In this document: positions 1 through 7,212 of the stretch, one piece after another
Numbering within the stretch: position 1 is the first letter of the stretch
How the letters are laid out: the number at the start of each line of letters is the position of its first letter
Assembly (NCBI GenBank): GCA_900543155.1
Contig: UQQN01000042.1
Span: 1-20,056 of the forward strand
Direction: 5' to 3'
Source of the DNA: an uncultured Prevotella sp.
GTDB taxonomy: Bacteria; Bacteroidota; Bacteroidia; Bacteroidales; Bacteroidaceae
DNA length: 20,056 nucleotides
Notes under the pieces: model-generated
The model's database searches: none
What the model was told of the DNA's origin: nothing
What the model saw: only the letters and a program-made list of their open reading frames with translations
Made by a program: the position numbers and the translations under genes

Positions 1-1019
1 TCTATCAAAGAGTAGGTGTGAGTTAGGTGTTCCAATGAAGATAGCACTCGCATATTCTTCCCCTCCACGGCATCAACAAAACCCTTTATCGAATCGTAAT
101 AGCCTTGGGACACAATTTGGTTATTCTCCTGCAAAGGTACAAAGTTATTTCTTTCAAGCAGACTGACGGTAGTCTTTCCGCACGGAAACACTTTTTCCAT
201 TGGGATGCCCATTATGATTTGGGGCTTGGGCTGAAAGGTCAAACTGTCGAATTGGTCTATCTCGTAGATGCCTCTAACTGTGTTGATCGTCCAATGTTCT
301 TTTGCGTCATTCCAAGAATAGCCAGTTGACAGTTCCAGCATGCCAGTGGCACAACGATGTTCAAGAATGAGCATCAAGGTATGCCCACCCGCGCTTTCCG
401 CATATTTCACTTGAGCTTCGCCAAACAGATAGGTCATGCAATCTAATGGGTGGATAAAGAGATCGAGTAAGGCGTCGCCTTCCGGATAGGCACCTGTAAG
501 ATATTTAAGGTTATAGCATGCAGAGGCTTTGCTCTTTTTCAAATCCTTTTTCAATACACGCATGATAGGCGAGTTCCGCTTCTGTAACCCCACCTCCACA
601 ATAGCACCATGCGCCTTTTGCAATTCCAACAGTTGCGCCAACTCGTCCAAACTTTGGCAGGGAGGCTTTTCGATAAACAGTGCCTTGCCGCTCTTCAGCA
701 CTTCTGTGGCTATTGCAAAATGCGCTTGTGGAGCTGTTGAGACAAAAACGCCTTTCACTTCTTCGTCTGCCAGTATTTCCTGCAAGGAAGTAGTGGCATG
801 CACACCAGCATAAGCTCGCTCGATTAAAGGCAGTTTGTCAGCAGACTTACAGCAAATATACTTCAAGGGCACATGCAGGAAAGCAAGCACTGGATAAAGA
901 TTGTTCATGCTATGATTGCCTATACCGACGAAAGCATACTTAGCATGATAGTCGTGTCTTAAAAGACTTGTATTTCGGAAACGCTTGTAGCGGTCGATTA
1001 ATTGCTTTGTGTATCTCAT
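1..1019 (-). CDS. Gfo/Idh/MocA-family oxidoreductase, 3' end cut by window edge
   Basis: I translated this frame by hand; it is open for 339 codons from the ATG at 1019-1017 to base 1, with no stop in the window. Near the N-terminus AKYAFVGIGNHSMNNLYPVL is a Rossmann-type NAD(P) site with GxGxxS/N character. It is followed by GVFVSTAPQAHFAIATEVL and then by LFIEKPPCQSLDEL, the EKP signature of the Gfo/Idh/MocA family. The C-terminal half (GDALLDLFIHPLDCMTYLFG) fits the substrate domain, with a histidine where the family often has its catalytic residue. The family reduces or oxidises sugars and related polyols; the substrate here cannot be told. The start codon overlaps the stop of the upstream radical SAM gene in an ATGA arrangement, so the two are probably translationally coupled and may act in one pathway. 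Family call is firm, reaction unknown. Confidence 0.88.
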   Translation of the reverse strand, partial: MRYTKQLIDRYKRFRNTSLLRHDYHAKYAFVGIGNHSMNNLYPVLAFLHVPLKYICCKSADKLPLIERAYAGVHATTSLQEILADEEVKGVFVSTAPQAHFAIATEVLKSGKALFIEKPPCQSLDELAQLLELQKAHGAIVEVGLQKRNSPIMRVLKKDLKKSKASACYNLKYLTGAYPEGDALLDLFIHPLDCMTYLFGEAQVKYAESAGGHTLMLILEHRCATGMLELSTGYSWNDAKEHWTINTVRGIYEIDQFDSLTFQPKPQIIMGIPMEKVFPCGKTTVSLLERNNFVPLQENNQIVSQGYYDSIKGFVDAVEGKNMRVLSSLEHLTHTYSLI

Positions 1020-2086
1020 CTTCTGATAATCCGTTTCATGTATTGTTTGTAGGTGTCATTCTCATTGCTTGTCCACTGATACTTACCATAGAACCATTCT
1101 ATCATTTTCTTTGGCAAGATTTTTTCAAAATTGCGCAATAAGATAATGTCATATTTTCGATGAAAATTTATCCAGCAAGCATTACATTCTTTAGAATACT
1201 GACACTGAATGCGACTTGTTTGGTATGAATTGAATATCTCATCCAAGGACTTTTCGTGAATATTACCCAACATTATGCCCAAGTTTTGGCACAATGGCAC
1301 ATCCCCATTAGAATGAATCACCAACTCACTAAAAATGCTTTGACATCGCAAATTCAAATTATCATTTTTCCATTCTTCATACAGAGCAACAAAATCGAAA
1401 TTTTCCTCTGTTTCATGAATATTTTTGGGAATGCTTTGAACAAAGTTCAGCAAATCTGCATTCAGTAAATCTGCCGTTGTATCAAAAAATTCCATTGTAC
1501 CATAAATACCAATACGCACATCCACTTTTAACTTCTTTGCCACTTCAATAACGTAGGTCATATCTACAAAGCTATTCCAAGGTGACAAGCAAAACATAAA
1601 CGATATGGGCACCTCGTCTTTCAAAGCCTCAACGACTTCTATCACCCTGTCATGTCCGTTACATCCCCTCATCGTTTGATAGGTGCTTTTATCGCCATCA
1701 AGCGACACATACAGATGTGTAGGACGATATTTTCGCACAGCCTCAATGACTTTTTTGGGGTTAAGGCAATTTGATAACAAGGTGTAGTTCGGATGATGGT
1801 GCTTAAACCATTCCATTATGGCATCAGCCTCTGGGTGAAGAAGAAACTCCCCTCCTTCTAACCCTACTACTGTTTTCGTAGTAACACATTTGCTCTGCAT
1901 TATCTTTTGGATGCTTTCCAGCGATAAATGCGCTTCTGTTTTCTGCCATATAGAGCAATGCTTACACCGAGATTGGCATTTGGTGGTAGAGTAAATCATT
2001 AACGTACTCAGTTTCTTATGTCGAGGACGAAGCAAGTTATTAAGATACAACACCCCATTATAAAAGTAATCTTTTGTCTTATACAT
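1016..2086 (-). CDS. Radical SAM protein with SPASM-type C-terminal cluster region
   Basis: A 356-residue protein. C37xxxC41xxC44 is the canonical radical SAM 4Fe-4S motif, followed by GLEGGE (GGE at about 78-80) for SAM binding. In the C-terminal part C248, C266, C295, C301 and C304, with HSNGDVPLCQN, match the SPASM/twitch pattern that holds auxiliary iron-sulphur clusters. Such proteins modify peptides, or act as sulfatase maturases and sugar or lipid modifying enzymes. No precursor peptide gene is visible nearby, and the coupled oxidoreductase points to a small-molecule or surface-sugar role rather than a peptide product (inference). The stop overlaps the next start by ATGA. About 76 bases separate it from the sigma-barrel fusion gene upstream, and the start at 2086 is the only good one. 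The family is clear; the substrate is not. Confidence 0.9.
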   Translation of the reverse strand: MYKTKDYFYNGVLYLNNLLRPRHKKLSTLMIYSTTKCQSRCKHCSIWQKTEAHLSLESIQKIMQSKCVTTKTVVGLEGGEFLLHPEADAIMEWFKHHHPNYTLLSNCLNPKKVIEAVRKYRPTHLYVSLDGDKSTYQTMRGCNGHDRVIEVVEALKDEVPISFMFCLSPWNSFVDMTYVIEVAKKLKVDVRIGIYGTMEFFDTTADLLNADLLNFVQSIPKNIHETEENFDFVALYEEWKNDNLNLRCQSIFSELVIHSNGDVPLCQNLGIMLGNIHEKSLDEIFNSYQTSRIQCQYSKECNACWINFHRKYDIILLRNFEKILPKKMIEWFYGKYQWTSNENDTYKQYMKRIIRR

Positions 2087-2162
2087 ATTTTCTTTAGAAA
2101 CTTTTGTGCTTCTACCAATAAGAGGCTACAAAAGTCTTAAAGACTGCATAACACAAAACTTT

Positions 2163-3857
2163 TTACCAAGAGTACCTAATACCCAAAGGCATTGTCATCG
2201 TAAATGGATGCTCCGTCCATATCGTATGATAAAAGCTACCATTAGGTATATACCAATTGAATGAAGGCTCAACGTAAATGCTCCACTTTGGCGCAAACTG
2301 ATACTGCAAGCCAATATTTGTACCTATACTCCACTGCACAGAAGGTGTAAAATGCCAACTATCCTTATAAGGCATGATATGCCCTGTAACATACTGCTCA
2401 TTCATCTTTCCATATACAGGTATATGCAAAACACCACCAAGCGATGTATAGACAGACCAATTCTTTATATCAAGCCACTTGTATGAAACTTGCAAAGGCA
2501 TTCCCAAATAATGAATCTTTTGGTTCCGATTAATGTAATGAGTGCCTTCTCCTAATGTAAAATCAGACTTTAAGAGTGAATATTGCAAACCTGTTTGCAA
2601 ACTCCAATTATTACCAAAAGGCTTTCTCACAGAAAGACCAAAAGTTAAAGGTTTGTCATGATGCTCATGTACCACTATTTTGCCATTATTCTTTATATTA
2701 TTATTTATGTTGTTCATATTGTTTTGGGCAATTTCCATAAGTGCTTTTTCTTTGTCCGACAAATTTGCATGCTCGTTCTGCAGCAGATACTGATAGTAAT
2801 CTTCCCAAGTTCCGAACGCTTTAGGTCCAGAAGGTTGAGGACCATCTGTTATATCTTCTCTATCATTTGCCAAAAACATTCGGTAAGCACTTTGAGCTAA
2901 ATCTGAACCCAATATTCCAGTTGCCAACAGTTGCCACTTGTGCCTTTGAACATGATGCATGTTGTCAACAACATAAAATCCGTTCTTTGAATAAGGATTT
3001 ACAATCGTATCAATTAAAACCGTGTCTTTTTCCGCTTTTGCTATCCACTTATTCAATACAGAATCAGGACAAACACATAGACTGTCCTTATACAATGAGT
3101 CAACTATAATGGGAAGCGTTTCATTGACATTTCCCTCCACTTTAACTTTACTACTTGCTAAATTCCGTTTATTAGATCTTTTGTTTTTTAATGCAGAATG
3201 CTTCACTACATTTCTTTTCTTAACCACATCCGCAACCAACGCATCATCTTTGTCCGTATCCTTAATTCTTAGCAAATATCTACAAATAGGAATACTTATC
3301 AATATCAGAGCTATAGCTGTCATATTCCTTTTGTTAATAATATGGCGCAACATAGCTTTTGCACGCGACAACTGAGACGATGAACTATGTGGGGCAATGC
3401 CAAGTTTTTCGGCTATTTCTTGATGTGAATAGCCTTCTATCACAGACATTTTAAACACTTGTGCATACCCTTTTGGCAACTGGTCTATCAATGCAAGAAT
3501 TTCTTTTTCTGCCAATATAGAATCAGAAGAAATTGCACCATCTTGTTCCAGTTCCTCACCTATCATACTCGAAAACGAAACAATCTCTCTATTCTGTTTC
3601 TGTGCCAAATGCTTTAAGGCTACATTTTTTGTGATCGCTGCAATCCATTCCCCAAACTTTGACGCATCTCTCAGTTGATGAAGTGAATAGTATGCACGGA
3701 TAAATGCTACCTGGACGAGGTCATTTACCGTGTCCTCGTCCTCATTTACTATGGCGAAACATACATTTCTCATCATTGGGGTATATGCTTCGTATAATGC
3801 TTTCAGAGCTACTGAATCTCCTTCTTTTATGCGTGCTACTATCTCTTTCGTATTCAT
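2163..3857 (-). CDS. ECF sigma factor fused to transmembrane helix and outer-membrane beta-barrel
   Basis: One uninterrupted frame; I prefer the ATG at 3857 (MNTKEIVARIKEGD), a normal start for an ECF sigma factor, over an ATG at 3920 that adds 21 residues of no clear homology. Numbered from 3920: sigma region 2 spans about 38-106 (DLVQVAFIRAYYSLHQL; FGEWIAAITKNVALKHL) and region 4 about 145-193 (LPKGYAQVFKMSVIEGYSHQ, then EIAEKLGIAP and SRAKAMLR). One hydrophobic helix follows at about 198-217, then a basic and low-complexity region, and from about 424 an amphipathic beta-strand domain ending in aromatic Trp (IRYSW), like an OMP_b-brl domain. In Bacteroidetes the sigma factor and the membrane/barrel protein are usually separate genes; here they are one chain. 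It would need to span inner membrane, periplasm and outer membrane, or be cleaved to free the sigma part. Confidence 0.85.
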   Translation of the reverse strand: MNTKEIVARIKEGDSVALKALYEAYTPMMRNVCFAIVNEDEDTVNDLVQVAFIRAYYSLHQLRDASKFGEWIAAITKNVALKHLAQKQNREIVSFSSMIGEELEQDGAISSDSILAEKEILALIDQLPKGYAQVFKMSVIEGYSHQEIAEKLGIAPHSSSSQLSRAKAMLRHIINKRNMTAIALILISIPICRYLLRIKDTDKDDALVADVVKKRNVVKHSALKNKRSNKRNLASSKVKVEGNVNETLPIIVDSLYKDSLCVCPDSVLNKWIAKAEKDTVLIDTIVNPYSKNGFYVVDNMHHVQRHKWQLLATGILGSDLAQSAYRMFLANDREDITDGPQPSGPKAFGTWEDYYQYLLQNEHANLSDKEKALMEIAQNNMNNINNNIKNNGKIVVHEHHDKPLTFGLSVRKPFGNNWSLQTGLQYSLLKSDFTLGEGTHYINRNQKIHYLGMPLQVSYKWLDIKNWSVYTSLGGVLHIPVYGKMNEQYVTGHIMPYKDSWHFTPSVQWSIGTNIGLQYQFAPKWSIYVEPSFNWYIPNGSFYHTIWTEHPFTMTMPLGIRYSW

Positions 3858-3920
3858 GTTTAGAGTAAAAACATGTTCTCTTTCTATTTTAAGATACTCC
3901 AAACCGAAAAAAGACTGCAT

Positions 3921-4345
3921 GACAAGTGACTTCTTTTTGTAATTTTCTAATTATACGATTCAACCATTTGCCTACAATTCCAAACAAAATGACTAATTGG
4001 TTTATTTTGGCAAAGAGGTATAATGTACCAGGGGATACAAAAGTATTTAAAAGAAATGACATTTCAGCACATATTTGATACACACTTTAGTAGGTATTTC
4101 AATATTCGCCGAAAAAAAGCTGACTTCTACAAACAGAAGCCAGCCCACGACATAATTGTCAAAATAGTTTTTTCATTCTATAATAACTCTTCGTAAGATA
4201 AGAGTTTTTCCACCTCTTTCTAATTGTTTTGAGTGAATTAATTCTGTGAGAACTACAACTAATCCATCTCTACTTAAACCTCTCCTCTTCAATAAAAGCC
4301 TAAATCATTTGTAGTATAATTACAAGCCTTTCGTGGTTTACACAT
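3921..4345. other. Intergenic region without a convincing gene
   Basis: AT-rich spacer. It holds a TACTTTTG sequence on the minus strand (4038-4045) that fits the Bacteroidetes -7 box and could drive the sigma-barrel gene, though I see no good -33 partner, and the terminator at 4112-4144. A 64-codon minus frame at 3889-4083 overlaps the sigma gene start region and has no recognisable features, so I do not call it a gene. From 4145 to 4345 I see nothing further. Confidence 0.6.
4112..4144 (-). terminator. Intrinsic terminator
   Basis: Read on the minus strand, GCTGGCTTCT and AGAAGTCAGC form a 10-bp stem (one G-U pair) around a 6-nt loop and run directly into seven T residues. The wobble pair is a valid G-U only in the minus-strand RNA. 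It lies about 200 bases after the stop of the small secreted protein gene and would end that transcript before the sigma-barrel gene. Confidence 0.8.
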
Positions 4346-4690
4346 TTATTGTTTAGTTACAGTTGCCTTGTGTGTGTTCACGCTGAACGTACCAAGCGAG
4401 GTTTTCACTTTGTACACCCCATTCTTGACAGAAATAAGCTTGGCAGACATGCCCATGAACGAGAAGCTACCATCCGCATTTTTATGAATGGTGTGTCTGC
4501 CGAGTGGCGTATTCACCACAATATGGTTGTTAGTAACTTCCACCACACCATAAGTTGTGCCCGAGGGAGCCTTTTTTACAGCCTGAGCCACCTCTTTTGC
4601 AGCCTTCTGTACGTCGTCGTTGCTTGCGTTTGCAAAACATGCTGTGCTGGTTGTTACAGCCATCATCAGCGCAATCATTACTTTCTTCAT
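4346..4690 (-). CDS. Small secreted (periplasmic) protein of unknown function
   Basis: 114 residues. MKKVMIALMMAVTTSTACFA is a signal peptide with a plausible cleavage after ACFA; the Cys is not in a good lipobox, so a lipoprotein is unlikely. After a short charged alpha-helical stretch (DDVQKAAKEVAQAVKKA) come two similar beta-hairpin-like segments, NHIVVNTPLGRHTIHK and NGVYKVKTSLGTFSVNTHK, suggesting an internal duplication. I do not recognise the family. The gene stands alone between two terminators, with its own promoter match (TATCTTTG at 4731-4738) and a pair of direct repeats at 4777-4809. It is therefore probably separately regulated, possibly by the LytTR protein encoded about 11 kb away (inference). 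Confidence 0.8.
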   Translation of the reverse strand: MKKVMIALMMAVTTSTACFANASNDDVQKAAKEVAQAVKKAPSGTTYGVVEVTNNHIVVNTPLGRHTIHKNADGSFSFMGMSAKLISVKNGVYKVKTSLGTFSVNTHKATVTKQ

Positions 4691-4730
4691 TGTTCTTTAA
4701 AATTTTAATTGTTTTGTCTTATTGACAATG

Positions 4731-4738
4731 CAAAGATA
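4731..4738 (-). promoter_or_regulatory. Bacteroidetes -7 promoter element (TATCTTTG)
   Basis: TATCTTTG on the minus strand matches TAnnTTTG exactly and lies 41 bases before the start codon of the small secreted protein, giving a leader of roughly 35 nt. The -33 region is T-rich (ACTTTTAATC) but has no clear TTTG, which would suit a promoter that depends on an activator. Confidence 0.6.
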
Positions 4739-4776
4739 CGGCAACTTTCTAGCGATTAAAAGTCATTTTAGCCGCA

Positions 4777-4811
4777 TTGTACAAGTTGTATGGTTTCTTG
4801 TATAAGTTGAC
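4777..4811. promoter_or_regulatory. Tandem direct repeat, candidate LytTR-regulator operator
   Basis: TTGTACAAGTTG (4777-4788) and TTGTATAAGTTG (4798-4809) differ at one base and start exactly 21 bp apart. Known LytTR regulators such as AgrA bind two direct 9-bp repeats with a GTT core separated by about 12 bp. The cores here, CAAGTTGTA (4782-4790) and TAAGTTGAC (4803-4811), have that 12-bp spacing. The site sits upstream of the -7 box at 4731-4738, at roughly -57 to -86 from the likely start, an activator position. Confidence 0.45.
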
Positions 4812-4968
4812 AAATAATCGCATCCTAAACACTTGTTTTAAGGTCATAAGCCACTTTTTTCCTTACCTAAGATTCGTATTATTTCGGCTTTGGTTGCAAA
4901 CCAAATATACTATAAAAACGCATCGCCTAATTGATTAAAAACTTTTCATGCCACATTATTACTTACGT

Positions 4969-5003
4969 AAAAAACTCGCAAGTTCTTCACTTACGAGTTT
5001 TTT
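4969..5003 (-). terminator. Strong intrinsic terminator ending the kinase/caspase operon
   Basis: AAAAAACTCGTAAGT and ACTTGCGAGTTTTTT pair over 15 bp around a 5-nt loop on the minus strand. The one irregular pair is a G-U wobble in that direction and a mismatch in the other, which fixes the transcribed strand. It lies 108 bases past the stop of the DnaJ-zinc-finger gene and closes the operon that begins near 14643. Confidence 0.85.
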
Positions 5004-5110
5004 CAAAGTTTCGGTGAGCAAAAGACAATAGAACTACGAAGCCTCCCTTGCACAAGCATAAAAGACGTTTTGCCTTATTGTCTTTGATACCATTAACGAT
5101 TTGTTTGCTT

Positions 5111-5494
5111 CTACCTCACAATGCGAATGATTCCTGAGCCATTGCAGCGGGTGCAAGTATAGACATAGCCATTATATCCTTGCACACTTCCTTTACCATG
5201 GCAGCGAGGGCATTTTATCAATTTAGCACCCATTGAAGCCCTTAGCGCACCATATTGCACGTTTTTGTTTTGGAGTGTTTTATTCCCATACCTTTCCATC
5301 ATTTGCGTAGAACGATTTACGAATTTCTCCGTATCAACCGTTACTTTTCCCACTTTACCAGCACACCCTCTAAGTAATGGTACTGCTTCTTTAGCAACTA
5401 CTTGGCCACAGCCAGCTTCCACCTTTACAGGCCAATCTACGATGGCTGCCAATATCACGACAACCGCAAAAGTTTTTTTGATAAGTGATTTCAT
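5111..5494 (-). CDS. Exported small protein with DnaJ-type CxxCxGxG zinc-binding pair
   Basis: 127 residues. Residues 1-27 form a signal peptide (hydrophobic AVVVILAAIV, cleavage after VEA). Near the C-terminus C95PRCHGKG and C114TRCNGSG are two CxxCxGxG motifs, half of the four-motif zinc region of DnaJ, enough for one zinc site. There is no J domain. The middle is a lysine-rich helix without recognisable homology. A DnaJ-like zinc centre outside the cytoplasm is uncommon; it could bind unfolded protein or act in redox chemistry (inference). It is the last gene of the operon, 22 bases after the membrane kinase, and is followed by the terminator at 4969-5003. If the signal peptide were a retained anchor, the protein would be membrane-bound facing the periplasm. 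Confidence 0.8.
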   Translation of the reverse strand: MKSLIKKTFAVVVILAAIVDWPVKVEAGCGQVVAKEAVPLLRGCAGKVGKVTVDTEKFVNRSTQMMERYGNKTLQNKNVQYGALRASMGAKLIKCPRCHGKGSVQGYNGYVYTCTRCNGSGIIRIVR

Positions 5495-5516
5495 GAACTA
5501 CTTATATTTAATGGTT

Positions 5517-6626
5517 TTACAATAGAGCTTTTATAATCGTTCCTACAATGTAACCAATTACGATCATTATGATCATGTAAAAACAGCCTACGGGACTGAA
5601 TTTATCTTTTTTCGGACTGGGGTCCAGTGGTCCGTCGGTTTTGACGTCGGTCGTGGCTTTGGTCGAGGTTGTTGCGCCCTTTTTTTCTCTTGGCACATTG
5701 ATTGTATCCTCGGTATCTTGGATTGTAACCTTTTGAGGTTGTGGCGGATTTTTCAACCATTGCAAGATGTCGTCCACACTTTGCGGACGCCTTGTTCTAT
5801 CGGTGTTCATCAACCACACAATAAGCTGCTTTGTTTTATCAGAAACATTCGGCATTGGCAATGCGATATGTTTGTCACGAGTATGATCTTCATAAAGACT
5901 TGTGTATGTCGGTACCACCCTATTCGTAAGCAAACGATAAAGTGTTGCACCAAGAGCATAGAAGTCTGACCATGGCCCTAACTTATCGAAACTGCCATCC
6001 ACTTGTTCTGGAGGGGCATATCTTTCAGTTAGTGCTACGCCCGTAAACATAGTGGCTCCCACGCCTCCTATATAATCTTTGCTTGCACCGAGATCTATCA
6101 ACTTTACATATCCGTTCGGTGTCTTCATGATGTTGGCTGGCTTGAGGTCGAGGTGTAGCAAATCTTTTGAATGGATTGCTTTCAAGCCGTCGAGTATCTG
6201 CTTCAGATAGTTGTATACGGCGGTTTCGGTATAGGGCGCATTTCTTTTTTTCAAATACTCCTCCAAATTGGTGCCCTCTACGAAGTCCATCACATAGTAT
6301 GCCGTACCATTCTCTTCAAAGCAATCGTACACATTCACCACATGCACATTGCTTATAAGTCTTAGCCGCTCATACTCTTTTCTGAACTTCACGATTTGCT
6401 CACAAAATTGTTGCGTGTAATTTCTGTTTGTGCTTACCGACACGCCGTCCGCGTCACGAACGTTTGCCGATGTCATGAAGAACTCTTTGATGGCAACCTT
6501 CGTGTTCTGCGGTCTACACACGGCAAGATAGGTTTTTCCGAAGCCACCCGATGAGAGGTGGCCTCGGATTATATACCTGCCATTGAGCACAGTCCCGATG
6601 GGGAGCATTGATTTATCGTTTGTCAT
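5517..6626 (-). CDS. Ser/Thr protein kinase with C-terminal membrane anchor
   Basis: 369 residues. The Hanks-type kinase domain covers about 17-291: glycine loop GHLSSGGFGKTY (22-33), ATP lysine K47 in VAIKEFF, alpha-C region around E84, catalytic loop HLDLKPAN (158-165, Leu in place of the usual Arg of HRD), DLG at 178-180 in place of DFG, and APPEQ at 204-208. A Pro/Thr-rich linker (about 292-345) contains TEDTINVP, an acidic-Thr motif like those of the neighbouring kinases. One helix, about 349-366, anchors the protein, leaving the kinase in the cytosol. All catalytic Lys and Asp residues are present, so it should be active. It is a distinct branch from the two duplicated kinases upstream, and follows the lipoprotein gene by 2 bases. 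Confidence 0.92.
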   Translation of the reverse strand: MTNDKSMLPIGTVLNGRYIIRGHLSSGGFGKTYLAVCRPQNTKVAIKEFFMTSANVRDADGVSVSTNRNYTQQFCEQIVKFRKEYERLRLISNVHVVNVYDCFEENGTAYYVMDFVEGTNLEEYLKKRNAPYTETAVYNYLKQILDGLKAIHSKDLLHLDLKPANIMKTPNGYVKLIDLGASKDYIGGVGATMFTGVALTERYAPPEQVDGSFDKLGPWSDFYALGATLYRLLTNRVVPTYTSLYEDHTRDKHIALPMPNVSDKTKQLIVWLMNTDRTRRPQSVDDILQWLKNPPQPQKVTIQDTEDTINVPREKKGATTSTKATTDVKTDGPLDPSPKKDKFSPVGCFYMIIMIVIGYIVGTIIKALL

Positions 6627-6628
6627 GC

Positions 6629-7183
6629 TTAATGTAGTTTACGGCTTTCAGTTCGCTCACCATCCTTATCTACAGTCACACATGTAGTTTCGTTTAAGAT
6701 TATTATCTTACTTGAATCTTCGCCCATCATTTCTTTTTTCAAAGGTATAATCCAATCATAATACAAGCGTTTCTTCTCTGAAGCTACAAAATCCCGTATT
6801 ACAGATTGGTCATCTGTCAGGTTTTCTCCCTCTACCGACAAATCCGTAATTTGTATATCTACATCCGTAGTATTTTCATTGAAAGTCTTATCAGTTATAC
6901 TCCATGTGCCTTTTGTAGTACAAGACACCGTCACAATTTCTTGTATTCCATTTCCTGCATCAAAAACAAGTCTGATTGTTCCTTTTGACGAACAAGTCTT
7001 GTCCTCATTGTAATCATCATATTGTTCTCCAGTATAATCAAGTCCACCAACACTATCTGATACATGGTTAATCGACGTATACCATTTTCCAACATTCAAT
7101 CTTTCCGAGGGATTGAGTGAGTCACAGCCTGCCATCATTACGATGGCAAACATCGCTACTAATACATAAAAAGTTTTTTTCAT
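6629..7183 (-). CDS. Lipoprotein of unknown function
   Basis: 184 residues starting with a type II signal peptide; the lipobox MAGC places the lipidated cysteine at residue 20. The mature part is acidic, with WYTSINHVSDSVGG and DKTCSSKGTIRLVFDAGNG, and is probably beta-rich, resembling small lipocalin-like or DUF-type lipoproteins of Bacteroidetes. I do not recognise the family. It sits between two kinase genes, 29 bases after one and 2 bases before the other, so it is co-transcribed. It may be the outer sensor or ligand partner for one of the membrane kinases (inference from position only). Confidence 0.85.
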   Translation of the reverse strand: MKKTFYVLVAMFAIVMMAGCDSLNPSERLNVGKWYTSINHVSDSVGGLDYTGEQYDDYNEDKTCSSKGTIRLVFDAGNGIQEIVTVSCTTKGTWSITDKTFNENTTDVDIQITDLSVEGENLTDDQSVIRDFVASEKKRLYYDWIIPLKKEMMGEDSSKIIILNETTCVTVDKDGERTESRKLH

Positions 7184-7212
7184 TTCAGTCAGTTTTAAGA
7201 GTTAATTTCTAA

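Larger units (their letters stand above)
4739..5110. other. Intergenic region between operon end and secreted-protein gene
   Basis: Apart from the direct repeat at 4777-4811 and the terminator at 4969-5003, I see no coding frame with protein-like character here. The stretch 5004-5110 is the untranslated 3' end of the long kinase operon and shows no further structure that I can support. Confidence 0.55.

Noticed and set aside
3889..4083. A 64-codon minus-strand frame before the sigma-barrel gene
   Set aside because: It overlaps the sigma gene's alternative start, has no recognisable features, and a -7 box candidate lies inside it.
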